Part shown: positions 52,465 through 63,349 of the stretch, piece by piece
How positions within the stretch are numbered: position 1 is the first letter of the stretch
Layout: every line of letters starts with the position of its first letter
From: Drosophila persimilis
Taxonomy: Eukaryota; Arthropoda; Insecta; Diptera; Drosophilidae
Direction: 5' to 3'
DNA length: 64,000 nucleotides
NCBI RefSeq assembly: GCF_003286085.1
Contig: NW_020825541.1
Span: 1 to 64,000, forward strand
Made by a program: the position numbers and the translations under genes
The notes under the pieces: model-generated
Database searches by the model: none
What the model saw: only the letters and a program-made list of their open reading frames with translations
What the model was told of the DNA's origin: nothing

Positions 52465-54400
52465 TGTAAGGAAGCGATCCTGGGCTGGGGTACATATCTC
52501 AGTCTACTCCAGGGTCGAAATTACAGTAATATTTATAATTTGCCGGGACTCCGTATTTCGGACCGACGATGGGGACGGGGCAGAAGTCCCGAGGACAGGA
52601 GCGATCGTAGCGTGGGACGTGGCAGTTGGTTTCACCGAGAGCACTCCGGTTATCGCCGAATAGCGCCTTCAGGACTCCACCGAACTCAGAATCAATACGC
52701 AGGTCTTTATTATGCGATAATACCGACAGGGGTCGCCGAGAGTACTTAGGCTATCGCCGGACAGTACTTACGGGACCCCGCCGGCCTGAGAGTTACTACG
52801 AAGCGGAAAGGGGGACTTTGCTATGCGGAAATACCGACATGTATCGCCGAGAGTACCTAGGCTATCGCCGGGCGGTACTTACGGGACCCTGTCGGCCTAA
52901 AAATTACTACGACGCGGAAAAGGGGGACTTTGCTATGCGGAAATACCGACAAGTATCGCAGAGAGTACCTAGGCTATCGCCGGACGGTACTTACGGGACC
53001 CTGTCGGCCTAAGAATTACTACGACGCGGAAGGGAGACTTTGCTATGCGGAAATACCGACATGTATCGCCGAGAGTACCTAGGCTATCGCCGGGCGGTAC
53101 TTACGGGACCCTGTCGGCCTAAAAATTACTACGACGCGGAAAAGGGGGACTTTGCTATGCGGAAATACCGACAAGTATCGCCGAGAGTACCTAGGCTATC
53201 GCAGGACGGTACTTACGGGACCCTGTCGGCCTAAGAATTACTACGACGCGGAAAAGGGGGACTTTGCTATGCGGAAATACCGACAAGTATCGCCGAGAGT
53301 ACCTAGGCTATCGCAGGACGGTACTTACGGGACTCTGTCGGCCTAAGAGATACTGCGAGGGTCAGGGATATCGACAAGCTTCACCGATAGTGCCTAGGAA
53401 ATCGCCGGATAGCACTCACGGGACACTATCGGGCTAAACATTACTGCGAAAGTCTTTATCATACAGGGCAGGTATCGCCGAGAGGGCTCAGGCAATCGTC
53501 GGACAGCCCCGTCGGGACGGACCCTGCGGGGTCACAAACTACGGGAGGGAATCAGGCGGAGGGAACGCCGACAGGTGTCACCGAGAACGCCTAGGCAATC
53601 GCCGGACAGCGGCCTCAGGATCCTGTCGGGCTACCAACTACTGGATGGAATCACGCAGACTCGAGCAAGAGGCGGGAGGAAGGGCAGAGAAGATGAAGCC
53701 CCGGGCCTCCAGGTTCCCTAGTGTATAGATTGTTGGTGGTCGGGCTATGTTTCTGTTACATTCGTTACATTTCACTTTATTCTTTCTTGGTTCCCTACCT
53801 ATCGCACCGCTCAGCAGCCCGTATGCACGTCTTGAGACTCGCTTACCCCTGAACTCCCACGCTTGTACTCGTCGAAAGCCTCCTCTTCCCCGTGGGTGCA
53901 GCGTAGATGCAGGATCTCCTCTCCGTAAGTGTAATATCGATGCAGGGTCTTCTCCCCGTAAGCGCAGCGTCGATGAAGGATCTTCCCCGTGTCACTGATA
54001 GCGTTGGCGTGGATCCGGGCCGCCACGTGTTTTTACTTTTTCCAAGCCACTCGAATTTTTCCGCGAACGCGTCCGACTCCTACGACTGCTCCCAATCGAA
54101 TCTCTTCTATCCACGTTTTTTTCCTCCAGCCTCAGAACTCTCCCGATCCAGCGTCAGCGTGGGCGGTCAGCGTCGTCATACTCGCGGCGGCAGAGGGCTG
54201 ACGCCGTCGTTCGGCGTCCATGCTGCGCCGGTGACTTTTGTCTCTCCTTTTCGCTGCTGGCGCGTCGTTACTCGGTTTTGGTTTTCCGCGTTTCTCTTCT
54301 GCCGTTGCTGCTGTGGGCTAACCGGTCGCTCCAATGGGAAAATGCCGGCGAGTTGATGGGCGGAAAAATGTGGGTGGAGCGTACGCTCCCTCACACCACA
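52465..54400 (-). mobile_element. Satellite-bearing LTR, copy c (most complete)
   Basis: Begins TGTAAGGAAG. It holds six ~112-bp repeats (ACTTACGGGA at about 52767, 52879, 52991, 53102, 53213, 53325), AATAAA on the minus strand near 53770-53785, and may end at CACCACA (54394-54400). The outer boundary is uncertain because the next Pao/BEL primer site begins only six bases later. Confidence 0.65.
52740..53350 (-). repeat. ~112-bp tandem array inside LTR
   Basis: Near-identical units with the core CGCCGAGAGTACCTAGGCTA and ACTTACGGGACCCTGTCGG. Short ORFs repeating a YRREYLGYRR motif come from this array and are not genes. Confidence 0.88.
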
Positions 54401-54406
54401 TAAAAT

Positions 54407-54424
54407 TGGTGACCCCGACGTGAT
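54407..54424 (+). other. Primer binding site, tRNA-Trp, degenerate Pao/BEL element
   Basis: TGGTGACCCCGACGTGAT, complementary to the 3' end of tRNA-Trp; the same site as at 55535. Confidence 0.8.
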
Positions 54425-54730
54425 CTCTGAGTTGCAGTGTCAATTAATAATCATTCGCGATCGACATTCGTTAGCCTTAGCAAATTTTCAGCGGATAAGC
54501 ACAATTCGGCGCTAAAACATACTTACATACACCTACATACACGCATTTCTGGCTATTAATTTCTCTGTCGCGAAAATTCGGTCAGTGCAGTGCAGCGAAC
54601 TCACGAATACACACAATCGGAGTACAAAGCGGAATCGGACAGCTCGCACAGCCGCACAGCTAAAGGCACGTTTATACGTATACAGGGTGTCTTTTTCGGT
54701 CGTGTTGAGTGACTCTTTTAAAACCTCAAC
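54425..54730 (+). other. Leader of degenerate Pao/BEL element
   Basis: Non-coding; ACATACACCTACATACACGC-type bases near 54528. Ends at the gag ATG. Confidence 0.6.
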
Positions 54731-55056
54731 ATGGCAGCACCTGAGCCTACCAATGTCGCGAACGCAGCAATGCCGAGTGATGTAGATTTCTACAAGCACA
54801 AGGCCGAGTACATTGCGCGCCAACTAAAGGCCATGAATCGCTTTCTCACCAAGGTAGAGCTGGCCGAGTTAGATGAGGCAGAACTTCAAGCTCGCTTAGA
54901 GCAAATCGAGCGAATGAATGCGGATTTCGATGCCGCTCAAACGAGACTTGAAAGGTTGGATTTCCTGCAGTTAGCCCATGATGCCCGGCTGGACTTTTCG
55001 AATGTTTATGTTCAGAATTGCACTCGATGTTCTCGACAATGGTGCACAAAGACCAC
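54731..55056 (+). pseudogene. gag: Pao/BEL Gag N-terminus, truncated
   Basis: ATG in good context (CAACATGG). Starts MAAPEPTNVANAAM, followed by a helical region (YIARQLKAMNRFLTKVELAEL) typical of Pao/BEL Gag N-termini. It leaves the family near NCTRCSRQW and is cut at 55056 by the inserted provirus; the apparent ORF to 55144 reads into its LTR. Confidence 0.75.
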
Positions 55057-55532
55057 TGTTCGGGCGAAGCCCGAGTGTAAATTTTATACCATTGTTTTAT
55101 TGCCTATCAATTCACTTTCTTTTCTATTTTGGTCATTATACTAAACTAACGTAACGTAAGCGTAGCTTTATCTATGCTCGCTCAGCAACATGCTCTCATT
55201 TAATCATCTATTCTTATCTATGCTCGCTCTTGTTATCTTTTCTTTCCTATGCCGTCGCTAAGCCGTCAGCAGCTGCGCCTGCTCTAGCAGTTACCGCTTG
55301 ATATAGTTGGAGAACAGACCCTTTTTGTCCCCAATCTATTACTTTGGCTCGAGATCGGCTCGCTTGCCTCATCCAAGTGTGTCACTCTAATACTATTGTA
55401 AAAGGCTCTGGCATCTTCGGCCACCCTCAACACACAAAATACCTATAATAAAATTTATAACGTTTTCGGAAATTAATAATTTGTGAAATTATTGAACAAT
55501 CATAGTCAGCGAAAAAGCTCGTTGTCTCAACA
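55057..55532 (+). repeat. 5' LTR of Pao/BEL provirus
   Basis: 476 bp. CGGGCGAAGCCCG near the start is an inverted repeat (55060-55072), and AATAAAATTTATAACG lies near 55447. Confidence 0.93.
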
Positions 55533-55534
55533 TT

Positions 55535-55552
55535 TGGTGACCCCGACGTGAT
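55535..55552 (+). other. Primer binding site, tRNA-Trp, Pao/BEL provirus
   Basis: TGGTGACCCCGACGTGAT, two bases after the LTR. Confidence 0.85.
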
Positions 55553-55789
55553 AGTCAGTAACAATTTGGAAATAAACAATTATAAACAGTGAAAATTATC
55601 CGCTAAACATAACTGTTCGAACGCGAAGCGGTTAGTTCCCATTTCGTCGCGCGCTTGCTTACAAGCACTAATACAGCTACTTGCATTAGCGGCTTCGGGT
55701 TCGCTGCACTTGCACTTGCATACCAAAAAAAATCAAACGGTTGGTTCTTCGATTCTTCTTTGTGCTTTGCTCGCTGCTGCCTGTCGAAA

Positions 55790-58700
55790 ATGGATGAGTC
55801 TAATGACGTGCCGGAAAACAGGGTGTCTTTTTACAAACTAAAGGCACTCTCAATATACAACAAAGCCGTTTCACTTCGAGAGACGATATTGAATGATGAA
55901 AACAACCCAATCAGTGAAGATGCGCTAAGTGTTCATTTAAAATTCTTGGAAAAAATATCCGACTCATTTAATGTTACTCATTCTAATTTAGAAGAGCTTG
56001 ATGTAAGCGAAATTGGCAGCGACTTAAGCAACAATTTTGAGGATTTGGCGATGGAAATCGAAGTTCGTATTCGCTCAGCACTCCGCAGGACTACCCAGAA
56101 CATGCCGCATCACTCAACGATACGACCCGAGCTCAACGTTACTGCCTCCGGAAATGTACGGTCACGATATCATATTCCTGACATTAAACTTCCCACTTTC
56201 CGTGGAGGTTATACTGAGTGGGCAGACTTTTACTCGATGTTTAGCACAGTAATAGATCAGGAGCCCTTTCTATCAAAGATTGAGAAGTTCCAGCACCTGC
56301 GCTCATGTTTGGATGGACCTGCCCTGGAGGCTGTTCGCTCTTTGGAAGTATCGGAGAGCAATTATGATATTGCATTGGACATTTTAAACAATCGTTTCAA
56401 TAATAAACGTTTAATCTTTCAGGCACACGTCGCTGAGATTCTGAGGCATGAGAAGGTTGAAGATGGGTCAACTACAAAGCTACGTACTTTATCGGACAAG
56501 CTTCATTCTCACATGAGAGCGCTTAGATCGATGGGTACCATGGAGGAAATAGCTGGATGCATCATCGTTCACTCCACATACAAGTATCTCGACTCTGATA
56601 CCAGGACCAAATGGGAGGAGCTGTCGCCCCCTAACGTCATACCAACATGGGACCATTTTTCGGCTTTTTTGGAGAGGAGATGTCAAGCCATGGAGACCAT
56701 GGATCAAGCTATGTTGATTCAAATCCATAGCAGTCAGGTTGGAAAACATAAACGAATCACTCATTCAAAACACAGTCTTGTTGCTACAAATACAATCGTA
56801 TTGGAATGCGTGTTCTGTGATAATAAAGGGCATAACATTTACAGCTGCACTCGCTTTGGAAACCTTTCGCCATCTTTGCGTCTTAGAGAGGCAAGGAAGC
56901 TTAGAGTTTGCTTCAACTGTTTGAAGAAGGGACATCGGAATACCTCCTGCAGTTCAGGCTCTTGTCGCACATGCGGTGAAAAGCATCATACCCTTTTACA
57001 TATCAACAATCCGCTGCCTACGTCAGTTAACACGGAACCTGCAAACGCTACTACGTCTCCTATTCAGACAGACTTATGCCCAGGCCCCAATCTTTCAAGT
57101 TCTCTTGTTGCCGCTTCATCACCATGCTCGCCTCCTGCTCAGAATCTTAGCTCAGACGTAGTGCTTCTAGCCACGACAGTCATTATGATAAAGAGTCGAG
57201 TTGGTGATCTTCTTCCTTGCCGGGCTCTTCTGGATTCAGGCTCTCAGATTAATTTAATAACCTCTCGCTTTGCTCAGAGGCTTCAGCTGAAACGAGCCAA
57301 AGGGTCGGTATCAGTATCGGGTATCGGCGCTGATTCTGCATTTCACACGGAAGGTTCAGTTAATTTGGTCATTCAATCCAGGACTTCCGATTACTTCACG
57401 AGTCTCACAGCTCTCGTTGCTCCACGTATTACAGGAAACCAGCCTGCTTCTTCATTTGATGTATCCAAATGGGAAATGCCATCCAATATCAGCCTTGCTG
57501 ACCCACACTTTAACAAATCTCAGCGCATCGATGTACTTATTGGAGCCAGCTTATTTTACGACATTTTATGCGTTGGACAGATCAAATTGGAGAGGGGACT
57601 TCCTATAATACAAAAAACCCGTCTCGGCTGGGTTGTCACAGGTGGAGGTCAGTACTCCCGCAGCTCAGTGCTCCTAGCTGCCTCTAGTTCGACGGAATTG
57701 AGTCAAACGCCTACCGTTGGTTTGGATGAGCTAGTGCGAAGGTTCTGGGAAGTGGAAAACTGCCACGGTCCCGCTACAGAAGCAACAAAGGAGGAAATTG
57801 CTTGCGAGGAACATTTCAAAAAACATTGCGGTCGGCTTCCAAGTGGCGAATATTGCGTTCAATTGCCTTTAAAGCTGAGTGACAGTCTTCTTGGAGATTC
57901 TTATCAACAAGCCTATCGCAGATTTCTCAATCTAGAGCGCAAGTTGGTTCGCAAACCGCTTCTCAAGGCCCAATACGCCGCATTTATAAAGGAATACGTC
58001 GATTTGAATCACATGTCCCCTGTCAAAAGTGACGCACTTAAACAATGCAAATTTTTTCTTCCTCATCACTGCGTCTTAAGAGAAGACAAAACCACCACAA
58101 AACTCCGAGTAGTTTTCGACGGATCCGCTTGTACATCTACAGGATATTCCCTCAACGATATATTGATGTCAGGCCCAACAATTCAGCCAAAGTTAGTTAC
58201 GACTCTTCTTCGATTTCGTACCTTTCGTATAGCATTGACTGGTGACATTTGTAAAATGTATAGATGCGTCCGTGTCTCGCCCCAAGATAGTTTTCTGCAG
58301 TGCATACTGTGGCGTGACTCACCCCTCGAGGAGCTAAGGACATTCAAGCTGGATACCGTGACCTATGGAACGAAACCAGCAGCATTTCTGGCCGTCCGTT
58401 CTATGCACCAACTAGCGGCAGACGAGAGTTCGTCATATCCAATTGGCTCTGAAGTTGTGCTGCGGGACTTTTACGTGGATGATTTGCTAACGGGGGGAGA
58501 TACTACAAATGAGGTGCTGGAAATAATTCGCCAGGTGTCAGGACTATTAGCCAAAGGAAATTTCAAGATCAGAAAATGGTGTTCCAACGATACATATGTA
58601 CTCGATCAAACACCCCATGAAGATAGGGAAACATTTGTTAAATTTACTGATGGCAGCGATGTAACCAAGACGCTAGGTTTAGCATGGAATCCCACTTCGG

Positions 58701-61048
58701 ATGAGCTATTATTTTCATTCTGTCCCAATCAAGTCCCTTCGAAACCAACTAAGCGAGTTGTATTGTCAACTATTGCACGATTTTATGATCCACTCGGACT
58801 TATAGGGCCAGTTATTACTAAAGCAAAAATATTTCTACAGCAGCTGTGGAAAGAAAAGCTTCATTGGGATGAAAGTCTGCCAGTCTCCTTACGCACAACT
58901 TGGATCAACTTTATTCAGCAGTTTGACTCTATGCAACAAATTTCTTTCCCGCGCCTATCTTTCCTTCGAAGCAGCAACCTTGAAATGCATGGATTTTGTG
59001 ATGCCAGCATGAGTGCTTATGGAGCTTGCATCTACGCTGTTTCGCAAGGCGACAATGGAGTCAAGGCAAATCTTCTATCTTCCAGATCTCGTGTAGCGCC
59101 ACTGAAGACTATCACAATACCCAAGTTGGAATTATCTGGTGCAGCGCTACTCGCTCAGCTTATGCATGAAGTGTCTTTGATGAACTTCAAGTGCTCTTAT
59201 TATTGCTGGTGTGACTCCACAGTCGTTTTGGCTTGGATCAAGAATCAACCATCCAACTTCAATGTATTTGTCGCTAATAGACTTTCTGTTATTCAGGAAC
59301 TCACATCTGGAATGTCTTGGCTGCACGTGCCAACTGATCTAAACCCTGCCGATATGCTTTCTCGAGGATCATTACCAGCTGAGCTCATCAATTCTCATCT
59401 TTGGAAGTATGGACCTACATACTTGACAGCCAGTAAGGATCAATGGCCAAGTACACCTGCTCTTCCAGAGCCGGTTTTGGAGGCACGAAAAACCATACTA
59501 ATTACAAACTGCGCGTCAAGATATTTGGTGGAAGAATCAAAGTTTGTAAATTCCTTCCCCAAAATGCAACGAATTTTTGCGTATGTATGCAAATTCATTC
59601 ATCGACGAAAGTCTGGAATAACTGTGGAGGACTTGCGTTTGGGAACCGAACTGCTTATTCGTCTTACTCAACAATCTCGTCTATCCACTGAAATAAGAGC
59701 CCTGGAAACGCGAAAGGACATCAAGGCTTCAAGCTCGATCGCCTCTCTTTCGCCATTTTTAGATGATTGCGGTTTGCTTCGAGTTGGAGGGCGTCTTAAA
59801 AACTCTACCTTGGACTTTGAAGCACGGCATCCCATAATATTGCCCAAAAATCATTCCATCACTTCTGCTCTGATACGGCACTTACACGAAAAGCACCTTC
59901 ACGCTGGACCCCAGTCGCTATTAGCCATCATTCGTCAAACGTACTGGCCAATCGGTGGCCGAAAGACCGTAGCACACGTAATCCAAAAGTGTGTCAGATG
60001 CTTTAGAGTGAAGCCTCGAACTCTCGAGCAAATAATGGCAGATCTTCCGGTGGACAGAGTCAGCGAATCTCGTGCATTTTTAGTTACCGGCGTGGACTAT
60101 TGCGGTCCGTTCCTGTATAAATCAGAAGTTCGAAACCGGCCCCCACTAAAGTGCTACATGAGCATTTTTATATGCTTCTCCACCAAGGCGGTTCACATCG
60201 AGCTTGTGAAGGATCTTACAACATCTGCGTTCCTCTCTGCTCTTCGCCGTTTCATTTGCACCCGTGGAAGACCGATTCGTATTTGGTCAGATAATGCCAC
60301 AAATTTTGTTGGAGCGCGGAACGAACTGGCGGAACTTAAGTCGCTATTCCTAAGCGACAGTCATCAAGAAGCCGTGCATCAAGCTTGTCTCAACGATTGC
60401 ATCGATTGGCGTTTCATTCCTCCTAGATCGCCACATTTTGGAGGATTGTGGGAGGCGTCAGTCAAGCTTGCTAAGCATCATCTTCGACGTGCCCTCGGAT
60501 CCTCGCTTCTTGGATTTGATGAGCTGCGCACTCTCGCGTGCAATATCTGTGCAATCATTAATTCAAGGCCATTGTTTCCTCTTTCAGAGAACCCTGCAGA
60601 TCTCGATGTACTCACGCCCAGCCATTTTCTAGTTGGCGCCCCTATCACAACCTTCTTGGAGCCTGACTTGGTTCATTTAAACGTCGATCGCTTGGACCGT
60701 TGGCAGAAGGTCACACAGCTTCAGCAAATCTTTTGGTCTCGCTGGCGCCAATCGTATTTAACCAGTCTTCAAGAAAGAACAAAGTGGCGCTCCCGGAATC
60801 CTGAGCTTCACGTCAATGATGTCGTTCTTGTTAAGGACGAGAACTTCCCTCCTCTGAAGTGGCCTCTAGCGAGAATCCTCGAGCTCATCCCAGGAGCTGA
60901 TGGCGTATCTCGAGTCGCCTTGATCAGGATGGCTACAGGTGTTAGCCGAAGAGCACTTGCAAAACTATGTCTATTGCCTCTACGAGATGAGGTGAAAGGC
61001 ATGGATCCTTCCACGGGGGGAGTATGTTCGGGCGAAGCCCGAGTGTAA
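55790..61048 (+). CDS. Pao/BEL Gag-Pol polyprotein, ~1752 aa, intact
   Basis: A single polyprotein. Numbering from the ATG at 55790 (CGAAAATGG; the frame is open upstream to 55655 but without an ATG): a DUF1759-like Gag region (PTFRGGYTEWADFYSMF near 135); zinc knuckles CVFCDNKGHNIYSC (~340), CFNCLKKGHRNTSC (~374) and CRTCGEKHH; a Pao-type aspartic protease with LLDSGSQ (~480); RT with YVDDLL (~895); RNase-H-like GFCDASMSAYG (~1067); integrase zinc H-H-C-C (~1365-1405); core D in GVDYCGPF (~1434), D in WSDNATNF (~1500), E in GGLWEASVK (~1551); a C-terminal DUF5641-like region. The stop lies 24 bp inside the 3' LTR. There are no frameshifts or premature stops. Confidence 0.94.
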   Translation: MDESNDVPENRVSFYKLKALSIYNKAVSLRETILNDENNPISEDALSVHLKFLEKISDSFNVTHSNLEELDVSEIGSDLSNNFEDLAMEIEVRIRSALRRTTQNMPHHSTIRPELNVTASGNVRSRYHIPDIKLPTFRGGYTEWADFYSMFSTVIDQEPFLSKIEKFQHLRSCLDGPALEAVRSLEVSESNYDIALDILNNRFNNKRLIFQAHVAEILRHEKVEDGSTTKLRTLSDKLHSHMRALRSMGTMEEIAGCIIVHSTYKYLDSDTRTKWEELSPPNVIPTWDHFSAFLERRCQAMETMDQAMLIQIHSSQVGKHKRITHSKHSLVATNTIVLECVFCDNKGHNIYSCTRFGNLSPSLRLREARKLRVCFNCLKKGHRNTSCSSGSCRTCGEKHHTLLHINNPLPTSVNTEPANATTSPIQTDLCPGPNLSSSLVAASSPCSPPAQNLSSDVVLLATTVIMIKSRVGDLLPCRALLDSGSQINLITSRFAQRLQLKRAKGSVSVSGIGADSAFHTEGSVNLVIQSRTSDYFTSLTALVAPRITGNQPASSFDVSKWEMPSNISLADPHFNKSQRIDVLIGASLFYDILCVGQIKLERGLPIIQKTRLGWVVTGGGQYSRSSVLLAASSSTELSQTPTVGLDELVRRFWEVENCHGPATEATKEEIACEEHFKKHCGRLPSGEYCVQLPLKLSDSLLGDSYQQAYRRFLNLERKLVRKPLLKAQYAAFIKEYVDLNHMSPVKSDALKQCKFFLPHHCVLREDKTTTKLRVVFDGSACTSTGYSLNDILMSGPTIQPKLVTTLLRFRTFRIALTGDICKMYRCVRVSPQDSFLQCILWRDSPLEELRTFKLDTVTYGTKPAAFLAVRSMHQLAADESSSYPIGSEVVLRDFYVDDLLTGGDTTNEVLEIIRQVSGLLAKGNFKIRKWCSNDTYVLDQTPHEDRETFVKFTDGSDVTKTLGLAWNPTSDELLFSFCPNQVPSKPTKRVVLSTIARFYDPLGLIGPVITKAKIFLQQLWKEKLHWDESLPVSLRTTWINFIQQFDSMQQISFPRLSFLRSSNLEMHGFCDASMSAYGACIYAVSQGDNGVKANLLSSRSRVAPLKTITIPKLELSGAALLAQLMHEVSLMNFKCSYYCWCDSTVVLAWIKNQPSNFNVFVANRLSVIQELTSGMSWLHVPTDLNPADMLSRGSLPAELINSHLWKYGPTYLTASKDQWPSTPALPEPVLEARKTILITNCASRYLVEESKFVNSFPKMQRIFAYVCKFIHRRKSGITVEDLRLGTELLIRLTQQSRLSTEIRALETRKDIKASSSIASLSPFLDDCGLLRVGGRLKNSTLDFEARHPIILPKNHSITSALIRHLHEKHLHAGPQSLLAIIRQTYWPIGGRKTVAHVIQKCVRCFRVKPRTLEQIMADLPVDRVSESRAFLVTGVDYCGPFLYKSEVRNRPPLKCYMSIFICFSTKAVHIELVKDLTTSAFLSALRRFICTRGRPIRIWSDNATNFVGARNELAELKSLFLSDSHQEAVHQACLNDCIDWRFIPPRSPHFGGLWEASVKLAKHHLRRALGSSLLGFDELRTLACNICAIINSRPLFPLSENPADLDVLTPSHFLVGAPITTFLEPDLVHLNVDRLDRWQKVTQLQQIFWSRWRQSYLTSLQERTKWRSRNPELHVNDVVLVKDENFPPLKWPLARILELIPGADGVSRVALIRMATGVSRRALAKLCLLPLRDEVKGMDPSTGGVCSGEARV
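61012..61022 (+). other. Polypurine tract of Pao/BEL provirus
   Basis: A GGGGGGAG run immediately before the LTR start at 61025; it lies inside the reading frame. Confidence 0.75.
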
Positions 61049-61500
61049 ATTTTATACCATTGTTTTATTGCCTATCAATTCACTTTCTTTTCTATTTTGG
61101 TCATTATACTAAACTAACGTAACGTAAGTGTAGCTTTATCTATGCTCGCTCAGCAACATGCTCTCATTTAATCATCTATTCTTATCTATGCTCGCTCTTG
61201 TTATCTTTTCTTTCCTATGCCGTCGCTAAGCCGTCAGCAGCTGCGCCTGCTCTAGCAGTTACCGCTTGATATAGTTGGAGAACAGACCCTTTTTGTCCCC
61301 AATCTATTACTTTGGCTCGAGATCGGCTCGCTTGCCTCATCCAAGTGTGTCACTCTAATACTATTGTAAAAGGCTCTGGCATCTTCGGCCACCCTCAACA
61401 CACAAAATACCTATAATAAAATTTATAACGTTTTCGGAAATTAATAATTTGTGAAATTATTGAACAATCATAGTCAGCGAAAAAGCTCGTTGTCTCAACA
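61025..61500 (+). repeat. 3' LTR of Pao/BEL provirus
   Basis: Copy of 55057-55532; a C/T difference in GTAAG(C/T)GTAGC was the only one noticed. Confidence 0.93.
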
Positions 61501-61505
61501 ACCAC

Positions 61506-63349
61506 CGTATACCAATCATCGAAAATGTCTAGATGGTGCTGCGCTGGATACGATTCGTTACTTGGAACTTTCTAAGGAGAATTACGACAAGGCGTAGAAT
61601 TTACTACTGTTGCGATTCGATAATAAACTGTTACATTTTCAGGCACACGTCAAGGCTATTTTCGGGCTGCAAGGGGTGGAGAAGGGCTCGGCTATCGACA
61701 AAATCAATTCGCACTTGCGTGCACTTCAGACCTTGGCGACCCCGCAGGAGATTTCCGATGGGTTGCTGATCTTCATCATAGGCACGAAATTGGACCACAA
61801 GACCAAGGAGAAATGGGAAGAGAACTTGCCGACGTCAGGATTGCCTCGGTGGTCAAGAATGGCCTCATTCTTGGAAGCAAGATGTCGGATGCTGGAAAAT
61901 TTGGAATCGGCTATGGTAACAATTCCTAGCCAGCAGGTGGGAGAAAGTAAACCTAGCACCCTAATCACCTCCATTAACAATCATAATAGCTCTACATGCA
62001 AGTATTGCAAATCCTCCGATCACTACATATCCCGATGCCAGGCATTTCTAGATCTCCCTGTTTTTCTCGATACAAGCAGGTGAAGAAGCGCCATTTATGT
62101 CTAAACTGCCTCAACAAAGGCCATTCATTGCAACGCAGCAAGTCAGGGGCATGTAGAAATTGCCAAGCCAAGCATCACACACTGCTCCACATGCAGTTGG
62201 GCGCTGACGCTGAGTTGCCGTCGCCGAGCACGGAATCGACCCAGCATGATCCTGCGAGTGCCCTAGTAGCAAGCAAATATACTAGCCCTCCCCCGTCGAA
62301 TCAGAAATCTCTGCCTAGCCAAAACGTGCTGCTAGCTATCGCAATCGTATATGTCAGGGGCCGTTTTGGATCGCTTATTCCATGTCGTGCCATTTTAGAT
62401 TCCGGTTCTCAGGTTAACTTTATAACATCGAGACTCGCCAATCAGCTGCAGTTAGTTCCTCACCCGTCTCACGTTCAAATCGCCGGTATTGGAGAGTCTA
62501 TTCTACCATCCAGCAAGGCTGTTGACATCGTCCTGCAATCTCAAGACGAAAGCTCAGGTTAACTTTATAACATCGAGACTCGCCAATCAGCTGCAGTTAG
62601 ATCCTCACCCGTCTCACGTTCAAATCGCCGGTATTGGAGAGTCTATTCTACCATCCAGCAAGGCTGTAGACATCGTCCTGCAATCTCAAGACGAAAGCAG
62701 TTCCTCTCTGCCTCAATCACAGGAATGCAGCCTAACTACGGCATAGACGCAAAGGATTGACCAATGCCAAATAATCTAATACTAGCTGATCCTAATTTCG
62801 CCAAGCCCCAGCGTGCCGATCTGTTGATAGGTGCTGGTTTGTTCTTCGAATTAATGTGCGTTGGACAGATTCGACTGTCAGACCAATTGCCAACATTGCA
62901 GATGGATAGTGTCAGGAAGTATTAAAAACTCTGAGAAAGCCCGTGCGGCGATAGCAGCCGTTGAAGATCCCCCTGTCATCTCCGCTTGCGAGACTAATTT
63001 GTGCGATATTGTAAGGCGGTTTTGGGAAGTCGATGGAGATTATTCGCAATCATCAATTTCGGGGGAAGATGTTCATTGCGAACAGCATTTCGTCACAAAC
63101 TGCATTCGCCTAGATTCCGGAGCTTACTCCGTGCGTTTGCCAACCAAATTCAGTCTAGAGGAATTAGGAGAATCGCCTGCTTCGCGGCAGTCAGACCTAC
63201 CGCAGTACTTCTTGCCTCACCATTGCGTCCACAAGCAGGATAGTACAACCACCAAATTACGCGTAGTGTTCGATGGATCTGCCAAAACAGAGTCTGGAGT
63301 ATCACTGAATGATGCGCTAATGGCTGGACCCACCATCCGTTTCCGTTTT
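61506..63349 (+). pseudogene. Pao/BEL gag-protease-RT remnants
   Basis: Gag capsid region (CLDGAALDTIRYLELSKENYDKA, then a stop), zinc knuckles, protease start ILDSGSQVNF, a 145-bp tandem duplication, then a deleted stretch and the RT start (VVFDGSAKTESGVSLNDAL). At least three frame changes and two stops. It parallels the intact provirus ORF but is clearly another family. The segment 61889-62430 is duplicated at 49604-50146. Confidence 0.83.
62409..62698 (+). repeat. 145-bp tandem duplication in Pao/BEL protease region
   Basis: Two direct copies beginning CTCAGGTTAACTTTATAAC, offset 145 bp, differing at about two bases. 145 is not a multiple of three, so it shifts the frame. Confidence 0.85.

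Larger units (their letters stand above)
55057..61500 (+). mobile_element. Full-length young Pao/BEL provirus
   Basis: LTRs of 476 bp (55057-55532 and 61025-61500), TGTTCGGGCG...TCTCAACA, with one difference noticed. Flanked by ACCAC (55052-55056, 61501-61505). tRNA-Trp primer site, one unbroken gag-pol ORF and a polypurine tract. It is the best candidate for a recently active element in the window, together with the copia-like one. Confidence 0.94.
54407..63349 (+). mobile_element. Degenerate Pao/BEL element (host of the younger provirus)
   Basis: Primer site, leader and gag start at 54407-55056, then the inserted provirus (55057-61500), then gag-protease-RT remnants to 63349, where DINE-like copy J cuts it. 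The sequence between the two halves is discontinuous in coding content, so a gag deletion predates the insertion. No 5' or 3' LTR is clearly assignable. Confidence 0.75.

Noticed and set aside
48640-53640. Regularly spaced repeats resembling a CRISPR array
   Set aside because: The units are contiguous ~112-bp tandem copies without unique spacers, inside eukaryotic LTRs.
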